A stretch of 64,000 nt of DNA, from positions 1 through 64,000 of the forward strand of contig NZ_PYFW01000016.1 of NCBI RefSeq assembly GCF_003020125.1. The letters run 5' to 3'. Shown here piece after piece: positions 42,687 to 50,412 of the stretch. A program made the position numbers and the translations under genes. The first letter of the stretch is position 1. Each line of letters begins with the position of its first letter. The notes under the pieces are model-generated. The model worked only from the letters and a program-made list of their open reading frames with translations, searched no databases and was not told the DNA's origin. The stretch comes from Bradyrhizobium sp. MOS003. Lineage in GTDB: Bacteria > Pseudomonadota > Alphaproteobacteria > Rhizobiales > Xanthobacteraceae.

Positions 42687-43415
42687 TCAAATCGTGCGGC
42701 TCACCTCCGCGATGCGCGAGGCGGCGAGCTCGACGAACTCCTTGGTGGTGCCGAAATGCTTTGACAAGGCGCGAACTGCCGCATCGGCATCGCGCTTCGT
42801 CACGGCGGCGACGATCGCTTCGTGCTCGGCCTCGACGTCACGCGGCTTGACGCCGGGCTCGCGGCGGATCGACAGGCGGCGATATCGCTCGCTCTGCTCG
42901 TGCAGCACGTCGCGGAAGCCGAGCAGCCATGGCGAGCCGCAGGCATTGACCAGCGCACGGTGGAAAATGCGGTGACGGATCACCCATTCCTCGTAATGCG
43001 CCGTGGGATCGTCGGGATAGTGATAGGGCACGGCTTTCAGGGCCGACCAGGTCGATTTCACCGATGCGAGCCAGGCATCGTCGCCGCGCTCGATCGAGCG
43101 CCGCAGCGCAAGCCCCTCGATGTCGATCCGCGTCTGCGTCACGTCGGCGAGATCGGCCAGCGACACCGGGCTGACGCGAAAGCCGCGCTGGTCCGAGGCC
43201 TGCACCAGGCCGTCGGCGACGAGGCGCGACAGCGCTTCGCGGACCGCGGCAAGGCTCACCGAAAACTGCTTGGCGAGGCCTGCGATATGCAGCTTCTGCG
43301 CCGGCAGCAGCCGCGCGGCCAGGATATCGGCGCGCAACCGCTCGTGCAGCGCCGAGGTCAGGCTGCGCGGACCGTCGCCCGGGCTCCCGGACATATCGAA
43401 TTGAAGCGGACCCAT
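42687..43415 (-). CDS. GntR-family (FCD) transcriptional regulator of the adjacent operon
   Basis: A 242-residue regulator. The winged helix (about 18-80) shows LRADILAARLLPAQKLHIAGLAKQFSVSLAAVREALSRLVADGLV; the helical FCD domain contains HRIFHRALVNACGSPWLLGF, which holds metal-type His residues. An internal ATG seven codons in (43394) is also possible; neither has a clear ribosome site. It is encoded just upstream of, and on the same strand as, the importer genes, 48 bases away, so it is likely autoregulated and co-transcribed with them. A 23-base inverted repeat 37 bases upstream is the candidate operator. Confidence 0.87.
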   Translation of the reverse strand: MGPLQFDMSGSPGDGPRSLTSALHERLRADILAARLLPAQKLHIAGLAKQFSVSLAAVREALSRLVADGLVQASDQRGFRVSPVSLADLADVTQTRIDIEGLALRRSIERGDDAWLASVKSTWSALKAVPYHYPDDPTAHYEEWVIRHRIFHRALVNACGSPWLLGFRDVLHEQSERYRRLSIRREPGVKPRDVEAEHEAIVAAVTKRDADAAVRALSKHFGTTKEFVELAASRIAEVSRTI

Positions 43416-43451
43416 GGGCCGATGATCGCAAGGCGTCGCCGCGCGGTCAAC

Positions 43452-43474
43452 AGAAAATCGATTTTCGATTTTCT
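43452..43474. promoter_or_regulatory. Candidate GntR operator upstream of the eight-gene unit
   Basis: AGAAAATCG and CGATTTTCT are exact inverted arms around ATTTT. The block is strikingly AT-rich in GC-rich surroundings and lies 37 bases before the regulator start. It may overlap the promoter of the whole unit. Confidence 0.55.
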
Positions 43475-43518
43475 ACAGTTCTGGTTGAGCGCTGGTGGGA
43501 GCCGCACGCTCGAAGCGA

Positions 43519-44385
43519 TCACCCGCAGGCCCAGTCGAACTTCATCTCCTTGAAATCGAGCTGCGCGTTGCCGCCGCCGAAATTGTAGCCGCCGAAATAT
43601 TCCTCGAATTCGATGTAGAACGGGCTCATCTCCGGCACGGCCTGGCATGGCCGCATGGTTCCGCCGAGATGGTTGGGCGCGTGATCCTTCGCCCAATCAT
43701 GCAGGCGGAAATTATCGCGGCCGGGCTTGTCGCCTTCATAATAGTAATAAGGCTGATAGCCGGTCGGCGGTTTGTCGCGCGTGTGCTCGTCCTGCGGACC
43801 CTTGCCGGCGTTGGGATCGCAGGCGCGCGGCGTCATGCCGATCGCGCGGGTCTCGCCGAGATCGGCGCGTGGCGATGCGCCGAGCATCTTCCTGGCAAAA
43901 GGGGGCGCCGCCTCGAAGAAGGCGCAGGCGCCGCCGACATCGAGCCAGCGCGGCCGCTCCGCCGTCGCCAGCGCAAGCGGCGCCGGCGGTGTCGCGAACG
44001 GACCTTCATATTCCGCGCGCATCAGCAGCAGCGCGGCATATCCGTAGTCGAGAATGTCCGTCATGCGCGACAGCCGCGGATGGGAAGGTCGAGCCATCAC
44101 CGCCTCGCGCACTTCAGGATCATCAGGCGCGCCGCCGTCATTGTGATCGGGCGCGGTGGCAAAGAACGACAACGCGACGATGTCCTCGCCATGCACGCGA
44201 TAATCCTCCGGCAGCAGCAGCGTGAAGCCATGCATCAGCGGATAACCGGTGACCGGATCGAGCGGCCATTGCTCGCTCGCAATGCCCGGCGGCAGGCCAT
44301 AGACCCAGCCCTGGTCGCGCGCACGATCGACGGGACGGTCGAGCATCTGCAGATCATAAGCATGCGAAGGCAAGGCAAACGCCAC
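43519..44385 (-). CDS. Uncharacterised 288-residue protein
   Basis: Not recognised. It is hydrophilic, with no signal peptide or membrane span, and rich in Pro, Gly and aromatic residues. Visible segments are PLDPVTGYPLMHGFTLLLPEDYRV, LSFFATAPDHNDGG, LDVGGACAFFEAAPPFARKMLG and a C-terminal Tyr/Phe/Gly-rich stretch FYIEFEEYFGGYNFGGGNAQL. The latter looks like an edge strand and turn of a beta domain. Cysteines occur in GGACAFF, PRACDPN, MRPCQA and at the end (DWACG). Its position before the GntR regulator on the same strand does not imply co-regulation, since the operator lies between them. Confidence 0.6.
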   Translation of the reverse strand: MAFALPSHAYDLQMLDRPVDRARDQGWVYGLPPGIASEQWPLDPVTGYPLMHGFTLLLPEDYRVHGEDIVALSFFATAPDHNDGGAPDDPEVREAVMARPSHPRLSRMTDILDYGYAALLLMRAEYEGPFATPPAPLALATAERPRWLDVGGACAFFEAAPPFARKMLGASPRADLGETRAIGMTPRACDPNAGKGPQDEHTRDKPPTGYQPYYYYEGDKPGRDNFRLHDWAKDHAPNHLGGTMRPCQAVPEMSPFYIEFEEYFGGYNFGGGNAQLDFKEMKFDWACG

Positions 44386-44489
44386 GGGTGGTCTCCGTAC
44401 GGATCGTTGCCTCGCCGTTGAGGCGAGAGTTAGTCGCGGAGAGCGGAGATCGGGTTCGGGCGGGGAGGCGAAGTAAAGCGCTCCCTCGG

Positions 44490-44605
44490 TGTTTTGCCCG
44501 ACGTGTCAAACAGCCGTGCAAGCGAGCGTCCAAAGGCCCGTTGTAACTCGTTGATCTTGCAGGCCCCGTCTACTGTGCATGGGGTTGTTTTCGCGTTTTT
44601 TGCCA
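44490..44605. repeat. Possible interspersed element between unknown gene and cyclase
   Basis: The stretch with TTTTGCCCGACGTGTCAAAC and GTGCATGGGGTTGTTTTCGCG followed by TTTTTTG resembles a non-coding repeat I recall near many Bradyrhizobium and Rhodopseudomonas genes. Only one copy is visible in this window, so the repeat call rests on memory. The T-run could also mark a transcript end for the unknown gene (plus-strand reading excluded). Confidence 0.3.
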
Positions 44606-44609
44606 GCAG

Positions 44610-47057
44610 CTATCCGCGCCGCCGCGCCACCGACGCATCCACCATGGTCTCGACTTCCTCGCGCCAGCTCAGGATCTCCATCGCTAGCACGGGGTGATTG
44701 AACCCCTTGAGCTGGAGATCGTCGAGCGCGGCGGCCTCGACCCAGGGCTCGACGATGCCGTAGACGCGGCGGCTGACCACGATCTGGTTGGGCTTGGCTT
44801 CGCCGCACAGGCGCGAGGCGAGGTTGGTGACGCTGCCGATCGCGGCATATTCCAGCCGCTGCTCGAAGCCGACCTGGCCGAGCGTGGCATAGCCGACCGC
44901 GATGCCGATGCCGAAGCCGAGGCTGTGTCCGCGGTTGCGCCAGCGCTCGGTCAGGGGGCCGATGGTCTCGCGCATCTCCACCGCCATCTTCACGGCGCGC
45001 TGGGTGTGGTCCTCGAACTGGATCGGCGCGTTGAACAGGATCATCACGCCATCGCCAGCATATTTGTCGAGCGTGCCCTCGTATTTGAAGATCAGCTTGC
45101 CGAGTGCTGCGTGATATTCGCGCAGCACGTTCATCGCCTCTTCCGGCTCGGTCGCTTCCGTGAACGCGGTGAAGCCGCGCAGATCGCAGAACACCACGGT
45201 GACCTCGCGGCGCTGGCTGGTGAGCAATCCTTCCGGGCTGTCGGATGAGGCGATCAGCTGCGCCACCTGCGGCGCCAGGAAACGCTCGAGCTTGCGGATG
45301 CGCTCGATCTCGCCGAGCTGGGTCTTGACACGCTCCTCCAGCGACTTGTTCCAGTCCTTCAATTGCTCGGTCTGCGTCTGCAGCTTGTCGGCCTGGGCGC
45401 GCACGGTCTCGTTTGCGGTTTCCAGCGCGTGGCTCTTGTGGTCGACTTCGGTGAACAGCCGCGCGTTGCGCATCGCCAGCACGGCCTGGTTGGCGAAGGT
45501 GCGCATCAGGCCGATGATGCTGTCGGCGAACTCGCCGCTCGCGCGCCGCAGCACGACCAGCGCGCCGAGCGTGCCCTGCTGGTCGACCAGCGGAACGACC
45601 AGCACCGAGTGGAAGCCGGCCGCGATCGCGGCCTCGCGCAACGGCTGCTCGCTGGCCAGGTCGATGTCGGCAAGCGCGATCGGCTCGCCGTTTCTAGCGG
45701 CATCGCTGAGGATGTTCTCGCCTTGGTCGATGGTGACGTGGGCGCCGTCGGCTGATCTGTCGATGCCGCCGGCCTCGACCAGGTTGAAGCGGCGCGTCTC
45801 GGCATCGAAGCCGTAGATCAGCACGGCGTCGGCATGGGTGATCTCGATCGCGCGCGCGGCGATCGTCGGCAGCACGGCGTTGAGATCGAGGGAGGAGGCG
45901 ACGGCGCGGCCGACTTCCTCCAGCACCTTCAGTTCGTTGATCGACTGCGCCAGATCGCGCGTGCGCTCCTCGACCTTGGTCTCCAGGTTCGAATAGGTCT
46001 CCTGGATCTGGTCGGCCATGCGGTTGAACTGGCCGGCGAGATCTTCCAGCTCGTCCGAGGTCTTCACCTCGATGCGGTGGCTGAAGTCGCCTTCGCCGAG
46101 CCTGTGCGCGCCGTCGCGCAGGGCCGTGATCGGGATGATCATGCGGCGCGCGAGCAGCGTGCCGGCGAGGATCGCGACCATCAGCCCCATCCCGATCAGC
46201 AGCGCGATGCGCACCAGCTGGTCGCGGATCGGCATCAGGGCCTGCGTGGTCGGCTGCTCGAACAGCACGCTCCAGCCGAGCTTCGGCACGGTGCTGGCGG
46301 CGCTCATCACCGATTGGCCGTTGAAGTCGGTGCCCGAACTGTCGCCCTCATGGCCGGGCGCGATCGCGGCCGCGACCTGCGGCAGCTTCGACAAATCCTT
46401 GCCGATTTCGGGTCCCTTCGACGACGTCGCCAGCACGCGGCCGCGGGGATCGACGACATAGGCAAAGGCCGCCTTGCCGACCTGCGCATCTGACAAATAC
46501 TCGGAGAGGAAGCCGAGATCGATCTCGGCCACGGTGACGCCGGCATTGAAGCCGGAATGCGCCACCGAGATCGACATCAGCGGCGTCCCGTCGGCGAACC
46601 AGGCCGGCGCATAGCTGACGCCGCGGGCGACCGTGTCGGTGAAGCGCATGTCGCGGGAGAGGTCGGCATTGCTGCCGGTCGTGGTCGACTGGCGCGAGAC
46701 GCGCAGCACCTCGCGGCCCTCGCCGTTGAGCTGGAACAGCTGGTTGACGACCGCGACCTGGTGCAGCAGCGAGGCATAGTCGGCGCGGCGCTTTTCGAGC
46801 GTGTCCTGGCTCGCCCGCGTCACCCAGCTGATCTGGCGGTCGAGTTCGGAGATCGACTGCTCGATCCGCCGGGCGGCGGCTTGCGCCTTGTCCTCGAGGC
46901 CGTCGGTCAGCTGCGTTCTTGTGGCGCGGTAGGAGATCCAGGTCTCCATCGCGCCGTTGACGGCGAGCACGAACACGACGAGGCCGACGAGGGAGACGAC
47001 GTATTTGGCGAACAGGCCCTCGCGCAGAAACCGTGTCTTGTCGTTCGCTCCTGACAT
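44610..47057 (-). CDS. Membrane class III adenylate/guanylate cyclase with Cache, HAMP and GAF
   Basis: An 815-residue protein. Membrane spans near 17-38 and 288-312 bracket a periplasmic double-Cache-like sensor. HAMP (about 313-365), a GAF domain (about 390-540) and a coiled coil (about 550-600) lead to the cyclase domain (about 615-790). Metal Asp625 (FCDLRGFT) and Asp669 (YAGDGVM), substrate Lys665 and the Asn/Arg of TNLASRL are present, so the enzyme should be active. ATP versus GTP preference is not certain. It lies near the Crp/Fnr gene at 49592-50266, separated by an AsmA gene, which suggests that it supplies the cyclic nucleotide. Confidence 0.9.
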   Translation of the reverse strand: MSGANDKTRFLREGLFAKYVVSLVGLVVFVLAVNGAMETWISYRATRTQLTDGLEDKAQAAARRIEQSISELDRQISWVTRASQDTLEKRRADYASLLHQVAVVNQLFQLNGEGREVLRVSRQSTTTGSNADLSRDMRFTDTVARGVSYAPAWFADGTPLMSISVAHSGFNAGVTVAEIDLGFLSEYLSDAQVGKAAFAYVVDPRGRVLATSSKGPEIGKDLSKLPQVAAAIAPGHEGDSSGTDFNGQSVMSAASTVPKLGWSVLFEQPTTQALMPIRDQLVRIALLIGMGLMVAILAGTLLARRMIIPITALRDGAHRLGEGDFSHRIEVKTSDELEDLAGQFNRMADQIQETYSNLETKVEERTRDLAQSINELKVLEEVGRAVASSLDLNAVLPTIAARAIEITHADAVLIYGFDAETRRFNLVEAGGIDRSADGAHVTIDQGENILSDAARNGEPIALADIDLASEQPLREAAIAAGFHSVLVVPLVDQQGTLGALVVLRRASGEFADSIIGLMRTFANQAVLAMRNARLFTEVDHKSHALETANETVRAQADKLQTQTEQLKDWNKSLEERVKTQLGEIERIRKLERFLAPQVAQLIASSDSPEGLLTSQRREVTVVFCDLRGFTAFTEATEPEEAMNVLREYHAALGKLIFKYEGTLDKYAGDGVMILFNAPIQFEDHTQRAVKMAVEMRETIGPLTERWRNRGHSLGFGIGIAVGYATLGQVGFEQRLEYAAIGSVTNLASRLCGEAKPNQIVVSRRVYGIVEPWVEAAALDDLQLKGFNHPVLAMEILSWREEVETMVDASVARRRG

Positions 47058-47277
47058 CCCGATCCTCTCGCGCCGCCATCGACGCCGGCGCTGCGGGGTC
47101 CTTCTATCACAATTCGGGCCAAAGGACCGCCGAGCAGCCGGCGTGGTTACTCGCCGTGGGACGCTATGGCAGGTAAAAAGGGACGGATTGCCCCTGCCTC
47201 CTCCGTTCGGAGGAAGCCGGAAGCGGGGCGGCTGTTGTAAGCGGATGGCCTTGGAGCCAAGCCCGCGAATCCGCCCA

Positions 47278-49356
47278 TCACCGGTTGAAAAGTTGCCGCA
47301 GCACGTCGTTCATTGGCTGACTGTCCTGCTGCGCCACCGGCGGATCGTCGAGGGCGGGAGCTGCGGGCGAGGCCTGCGGCGCCGGTGTAGAAGGCACCGC
47401 CGGCAGGCTGCGGCTGCGGCCAGTGCCTGGCGCGGCGCCGGTGCTGCTTCCCGCGCCATTGGACAGCCCCTGCTGGATCAAATTGCCGATCGCCGCTCCC
47501 AGCGGGCCGCCGAGCAGATCGTTCTGGCCCGGCTGCTGGGTTTGCGGATTGGCGCTTCCGGGGGCATTGCCGCCGCCGGGTGGAGTGGCTCCGCCGAGAC
47601 CAAGATTGCTACCAAGGCTGCCCAGGATGTTGCCGAGCCCGGCGCCGTCGGGGCCGAACAGGCCCTTGCCCATCTCGCGCAGCCTGGCATAGGCGGCATC
47701 CGGATTGTCCAGCATGCCGGCCATGTCAGGATAGATCTTCGGCTGCGACCAGGGACCCTGGATCATCACGGGAATGCCGAAGCCGACCGGCTCGTTGGCG
47801 CGGCCCTGACCTTCGGTCGTCATCACCAGCTTCGGCTCGACGCGAAAGCCCATCATCTTGGTGTCGAGGGCGATGGTGCCGGCGCCGGTGACGCGCACCA
47901 GCGGTCCGATCAGCTTGAGATCGGTCGTTACCGCCTGGCCCTTGTCGATGCGGAACGAGGCCGAGAGCTGCGACAAATCCGTGCTCTGCTCCTGGCCGGC
48001 GCTCTGGCTGTCCTGCCAGCCGGACAGCGTGCCCGATGTCAGCGAGCGGATCATCTGTGCGACGTTGATGCCGCGGATGGCGCCGTCCTGGAAATTGACG
48101 AACGCCGTGCCCTGCATGTTCGCCATCAGCGCGCGCTGGCTGGTGCCGGCGCTGCGCAAAGCGAGCTTGGCCTGCAGCTTGCCGTCGATGCGGTCGAATT
48201 CGGCGAGGCCCTGCAGCAGCGGCAATGCGCGCACGCCGACGAGGTCGGAATGCATGGCAAAGCTCGGCGCGCCGGTGGTCGCGTCCAGGATCACCTCGCC
48301 CGACACCTGGCCGCCATAGGCGCCGAGATTGGCGGTGCCGGCCTTCAGCACGCCGCCGGCAAGCTTGGCATCGAGCGCCAGCGGCGCGATGCGGGCATCG
48401 CCGATCACAGCCTCGTTCGCGGAGATCCGCACCTGCGCATCGACGTAATTGAGCCCGGACACGTCGATCGGCGCATTGCTCCAGGGCTGTCCGGACGCGC
48501 CCTCCGGCGTTTTCGCCAGCGGGACAGCCAGCCGCTGGAAGTCGAGGTCGAGCTTGACCAGCGGCTTGCTGGCAATATCGACCGAAGCCCAGCCGTTGAA
48601 GGTGCCGTCGCCGAGCCGGCCGTTCACGCCGTTGATCATTACGACGTCGCCGTTCATCCGCATCTCGGCATGACCGGTGAGTTGCGACTTCAGCACGCTG
48701 GGCATGTCGATGGCGAAATCCACCGGGATCGTCGGCCGGTCGGCGGGCGGCGCCGGCGTGGTCGCCTTGATGTCGAACTTGGTCGGGTGGTCGCCGACAC
48801 GCGCGGTGCCGGTGATGCCGACCTTGCGGTCGCGGCCGATGGTCGCGTCGGCGTTGATGGCGCTGATGCGGCCCTCGACGCGATCGCGCGTGCGCGCGAA
48901 GGCGACTTCGCCGTCGGTGACCGTGACGCGGCCGATGGACGCGCCGTCGACGTCGAGCGCCAGCGGCTTCGACGAGCCTCCCGCATTCGGCAGGCGTTCA
49001 CGCAGCAGCGGCTGGTAGAGCACGGGATGGGTGACGATCAGCTCCTTGATCTCGGGGCGGCCCGACCACACGCTGGAGAGCGACATGTCGGCTTGAACGC
49101 TGTCGACCGTCAGGCGCGTGATGCCGCTGCGGTCCTTGGGATCGGACAGCGTGAGATCGTTGAGGGTGACATTGAGCGTCGGCCACAGGCTGATCTTCGT
49201 GGTGCCGTCGATCGCCAGGCGATAGCCCGTAGCGCTCTCGACGCGCGAGGCGATCGTCGAGGTCAGGAAGCCCGAGGGGATCCCGATCACCAGCAGGATT
49301 GCGATCACGATGATGACGGCGGCCAAAGCCGCGCCGGCGAATTTCACAGCTCTCAT
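47278..49356 (-). CDS. AsmA-family envelope protein
   Basis: About 692 residues from ATG 49356 (GGAAAG eight bases upstream); the open frame extends 17 codons more. One N-terminal membrane anchor (about 8-30), then a long beta-rich periplasmic body: LTVDSVQADMSL, the AsmA C-terminal signature with FVNFQDGAIRGINVAQMIRSL near 440, and MMGFRVEPKLVM. A low-complexity Gly/Asn/Pro/Gln-rich tail ends it. AsmA/TamB-like proteins form bridge-like lipid conduits between membranes. It is divergent from the Crp/Fnr gene, and a CRP-type site lies in the shared upstream region. Confidence 0.87.
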   Translation of the reverse strand: MRAVKFAGAALAAVIIVIAILLVIGIPSGFLTSTIASRVESATGYRLAIDGTTKISLWPTLNVTLNDLTLSDPKDRSGITRLTVDSVQADMSLSSVWSGRPEIKELIVTHPVLYQPLLRERLPNAGGSSKPLALDVDGASIGRVTVTDGEVAFARTRDRVEGRISAINADATIGRDRKVGITGTARVGDHPTKFDIKATTPAPPADRPTIPVDFAIDMPSVLKSQLTGHAEMRMNGDVVMINGVNGRLGDGTFNGWASVDIASKPLVKLDLDFQRLAVPLAKTPEGASGQPWSNAPIDVSGLNYVDAQVRISANEAVIGDARIAPLALDAKLAGGVLKAGTANLGAYGGQVSGEVILDATTGAPSFAMHSDLVGVRALPLLQGLAEFDRIDGKLQAKLALRSAGTSQRALMANMQGTAFVNFQDGAIRGINVAQMIRSLTSGTLSGWQDSQSAGQEQSTDLSQLSASFRIDKGQAVTTDLKLIGPLVRVTGAGTIALDTKMMGFRVEPKLVMTTEGQGRANEPVGFGIPVMIQGPWSQPKIYPDMAGMLDNPDAAYARLREMGKGLFGPDGAGLGNILGSLGSNLGLGGATPPGGGNAPGSANPQTQQPGQNDLLGGPLGAAIGNLIQQGLSNGAGSSTGAAPGTGRSRSLPAVPSTPAPQASPAAPALDDPPVAQQDSQPMNDVLRQLFNR

Positions 49357-49484
49357 ATCGACTTTCCACTGATGGACAATCGGCGCCGAATCCCGCCGGC
49401 TGACCATCCTTCGCGCCCGAGTTTATCCCCGGACGGGAAGCGGCTCCAAGCGCGTAAAAATAGTCAGGGGGTGCTGCAAAGTTA

Positions 49485-49500
49485 TGTGACTTATGACACA
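49485..49500. promoter_or_regulatory. CRP-type site with one mismatch upstream of the crp-like gene
   Basis: TGTGACTTATGACACA matches TGTGA-N6-TCACA at nine of ten defined bases. It ends 91 bases before the ATG of the Crp/Fnr regulator and lies 128 bases before the AsmA gene start on the other strand. Autoregulation, a common CRP trait, is the obvious hypothesis. Confidence 0.45.
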
Positions 49501-49591
49501 CTTCCCCGGCGCGGTTTTACGCGATCCTGATGGTGATGGTTTCAAGCGATTTGCCAACAAGACTGACCAGGACGTTCACAAGGACATTGAA

Positions 49592-50266
49592 ATGAGCAAG
49601 CAGGCCGAATTTGCGGTCATTCTGAAGATGAACGCCATGTTCGCTGATCTCGGTACAGACGAGCTCCAGCGCCTGGCCAATCTTTGCCACACCCAGCATC
49701 TGGGGAACGGCGAGGTGCTGTTCCAGAAGGGCGATGCCGGCGACGCGCTGTTCGGCGTGCGCCGCGGCCAGGTCCGCATCGAGACCGGCGCGTCCGACGG
49801 CAGCCGGCTGACGCTGAATTTCATGGGACCGGGCGACCTGTTCGGTGAAGTCGCGGTGCTGGACGGCCAGAATCGCACCGCGGATGCGACCGCGGGCGAG
49901 GCCAGCGAATTGTTCGTGCTGCGGCGCGAAGATTTTCTCGCCTTTCTCGAACGCGAGCCGAAGGTCGCGATCAAGATCATTGCATTGCTGTGCCAGCGCA
50001 TCCGCTGGCAGAGCGAGCGCATGGAGGAATCCATGCTGCAGCCGCTGCCGGTGCGGCTGGCGCGGCGGCTCTGCGCGCTCGCCGCCGATTTCGGTTCCGA
50101 GGTGCACATCTCGCAGGAGCAGCTCGGCGTCTTCGTCGGTGCCGCCCGCGAGAGCGTCAACCGCCAGCTGCAGGCCTGGCGCAAGGAAGCGATCCTCGAT
50201 CTGCAGCGCGGCCGGATATTGCTGCGGAACATGACCAAGCTGACCGCGATCGCGCGGAACGAATAG
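49592..50266 (+). CDS. Crp/Fnr-family regulator with CRP-like recognition helix
   Basis: A 224-residue transcription factor from ATG 49592 (AGGA nearby). The cyclic-nucleotide-binding roll (about 15-125) keeps Gly-Glu86 in GDLFGEVAVL and Arg95-Thr96 in QNRTADA, the phosphate-binding positions of CRP. The winged helix (about 150-220) has ISQEQLGVFVGAARESVNRQLQ, in which Arg186, Glu187 and Arg191 align with the E. coli CRP residues that read GTGA half sites. No FNR-type N-terminal cysteine cluster is present. It is thus CRP-like rather than FNR- or FixK-like. Four CRP-type sites occur in this window. Confidence 0.87.
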   Translation: MSKQAEFAVILKMNAMFADLGTDELQRLANLCHTQHLGNGEVLFQKGDAGDALFGVRRGQVRIETGASDGSRLTLNFMGPGDLFGEVAVLDGQNRTADATAGEASELFVLRREDFLAFLEREPKVAIKIIALLCQRIRWQSERMEESMLQPLPVRLARRLCALAADFGSEVHISQEQLGVFVGAARESVNRQLQAWRKEAILDLQRGRILLRNMTKLTAIARNE

Positions 50267-50367
50267 AGGCTCAACCGATCGGCAGCTTGTCTGCAAGGCT
50301 TTGCCGATGCAGATCGCAAGGTCGGTGGTGATCCGCACGAAAGTCATTGAGGTGACAGGATGCGTCG

Positions 50368-50394
50368 AGGGCGCCCTTCGTTAGTGCGCCCTCT
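50368..50394. terminator. Candidate terminator between convergent crp-like and RND genes
   Basis: GAGGGCGC and GCGCCCTC are exact inverted arms with an 11-base loop, positioned 101 bases after the regulator stop and 18 bases beyond the RND stop. No T-run follows. Confidence 0.4.
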
Positions 50395-50412
50395 GGCCGC
50401 TGGCCCGAAATC

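Noticed and set aside
46957..49530. An 857-codon open frame on the plus strand opposite the cyclase and AsmA genes
   Set aside because: It is a shadow of two well-supported genes in GC-rich DNA; its product is Arg/Gly/Asp/Ala-rich without domains.
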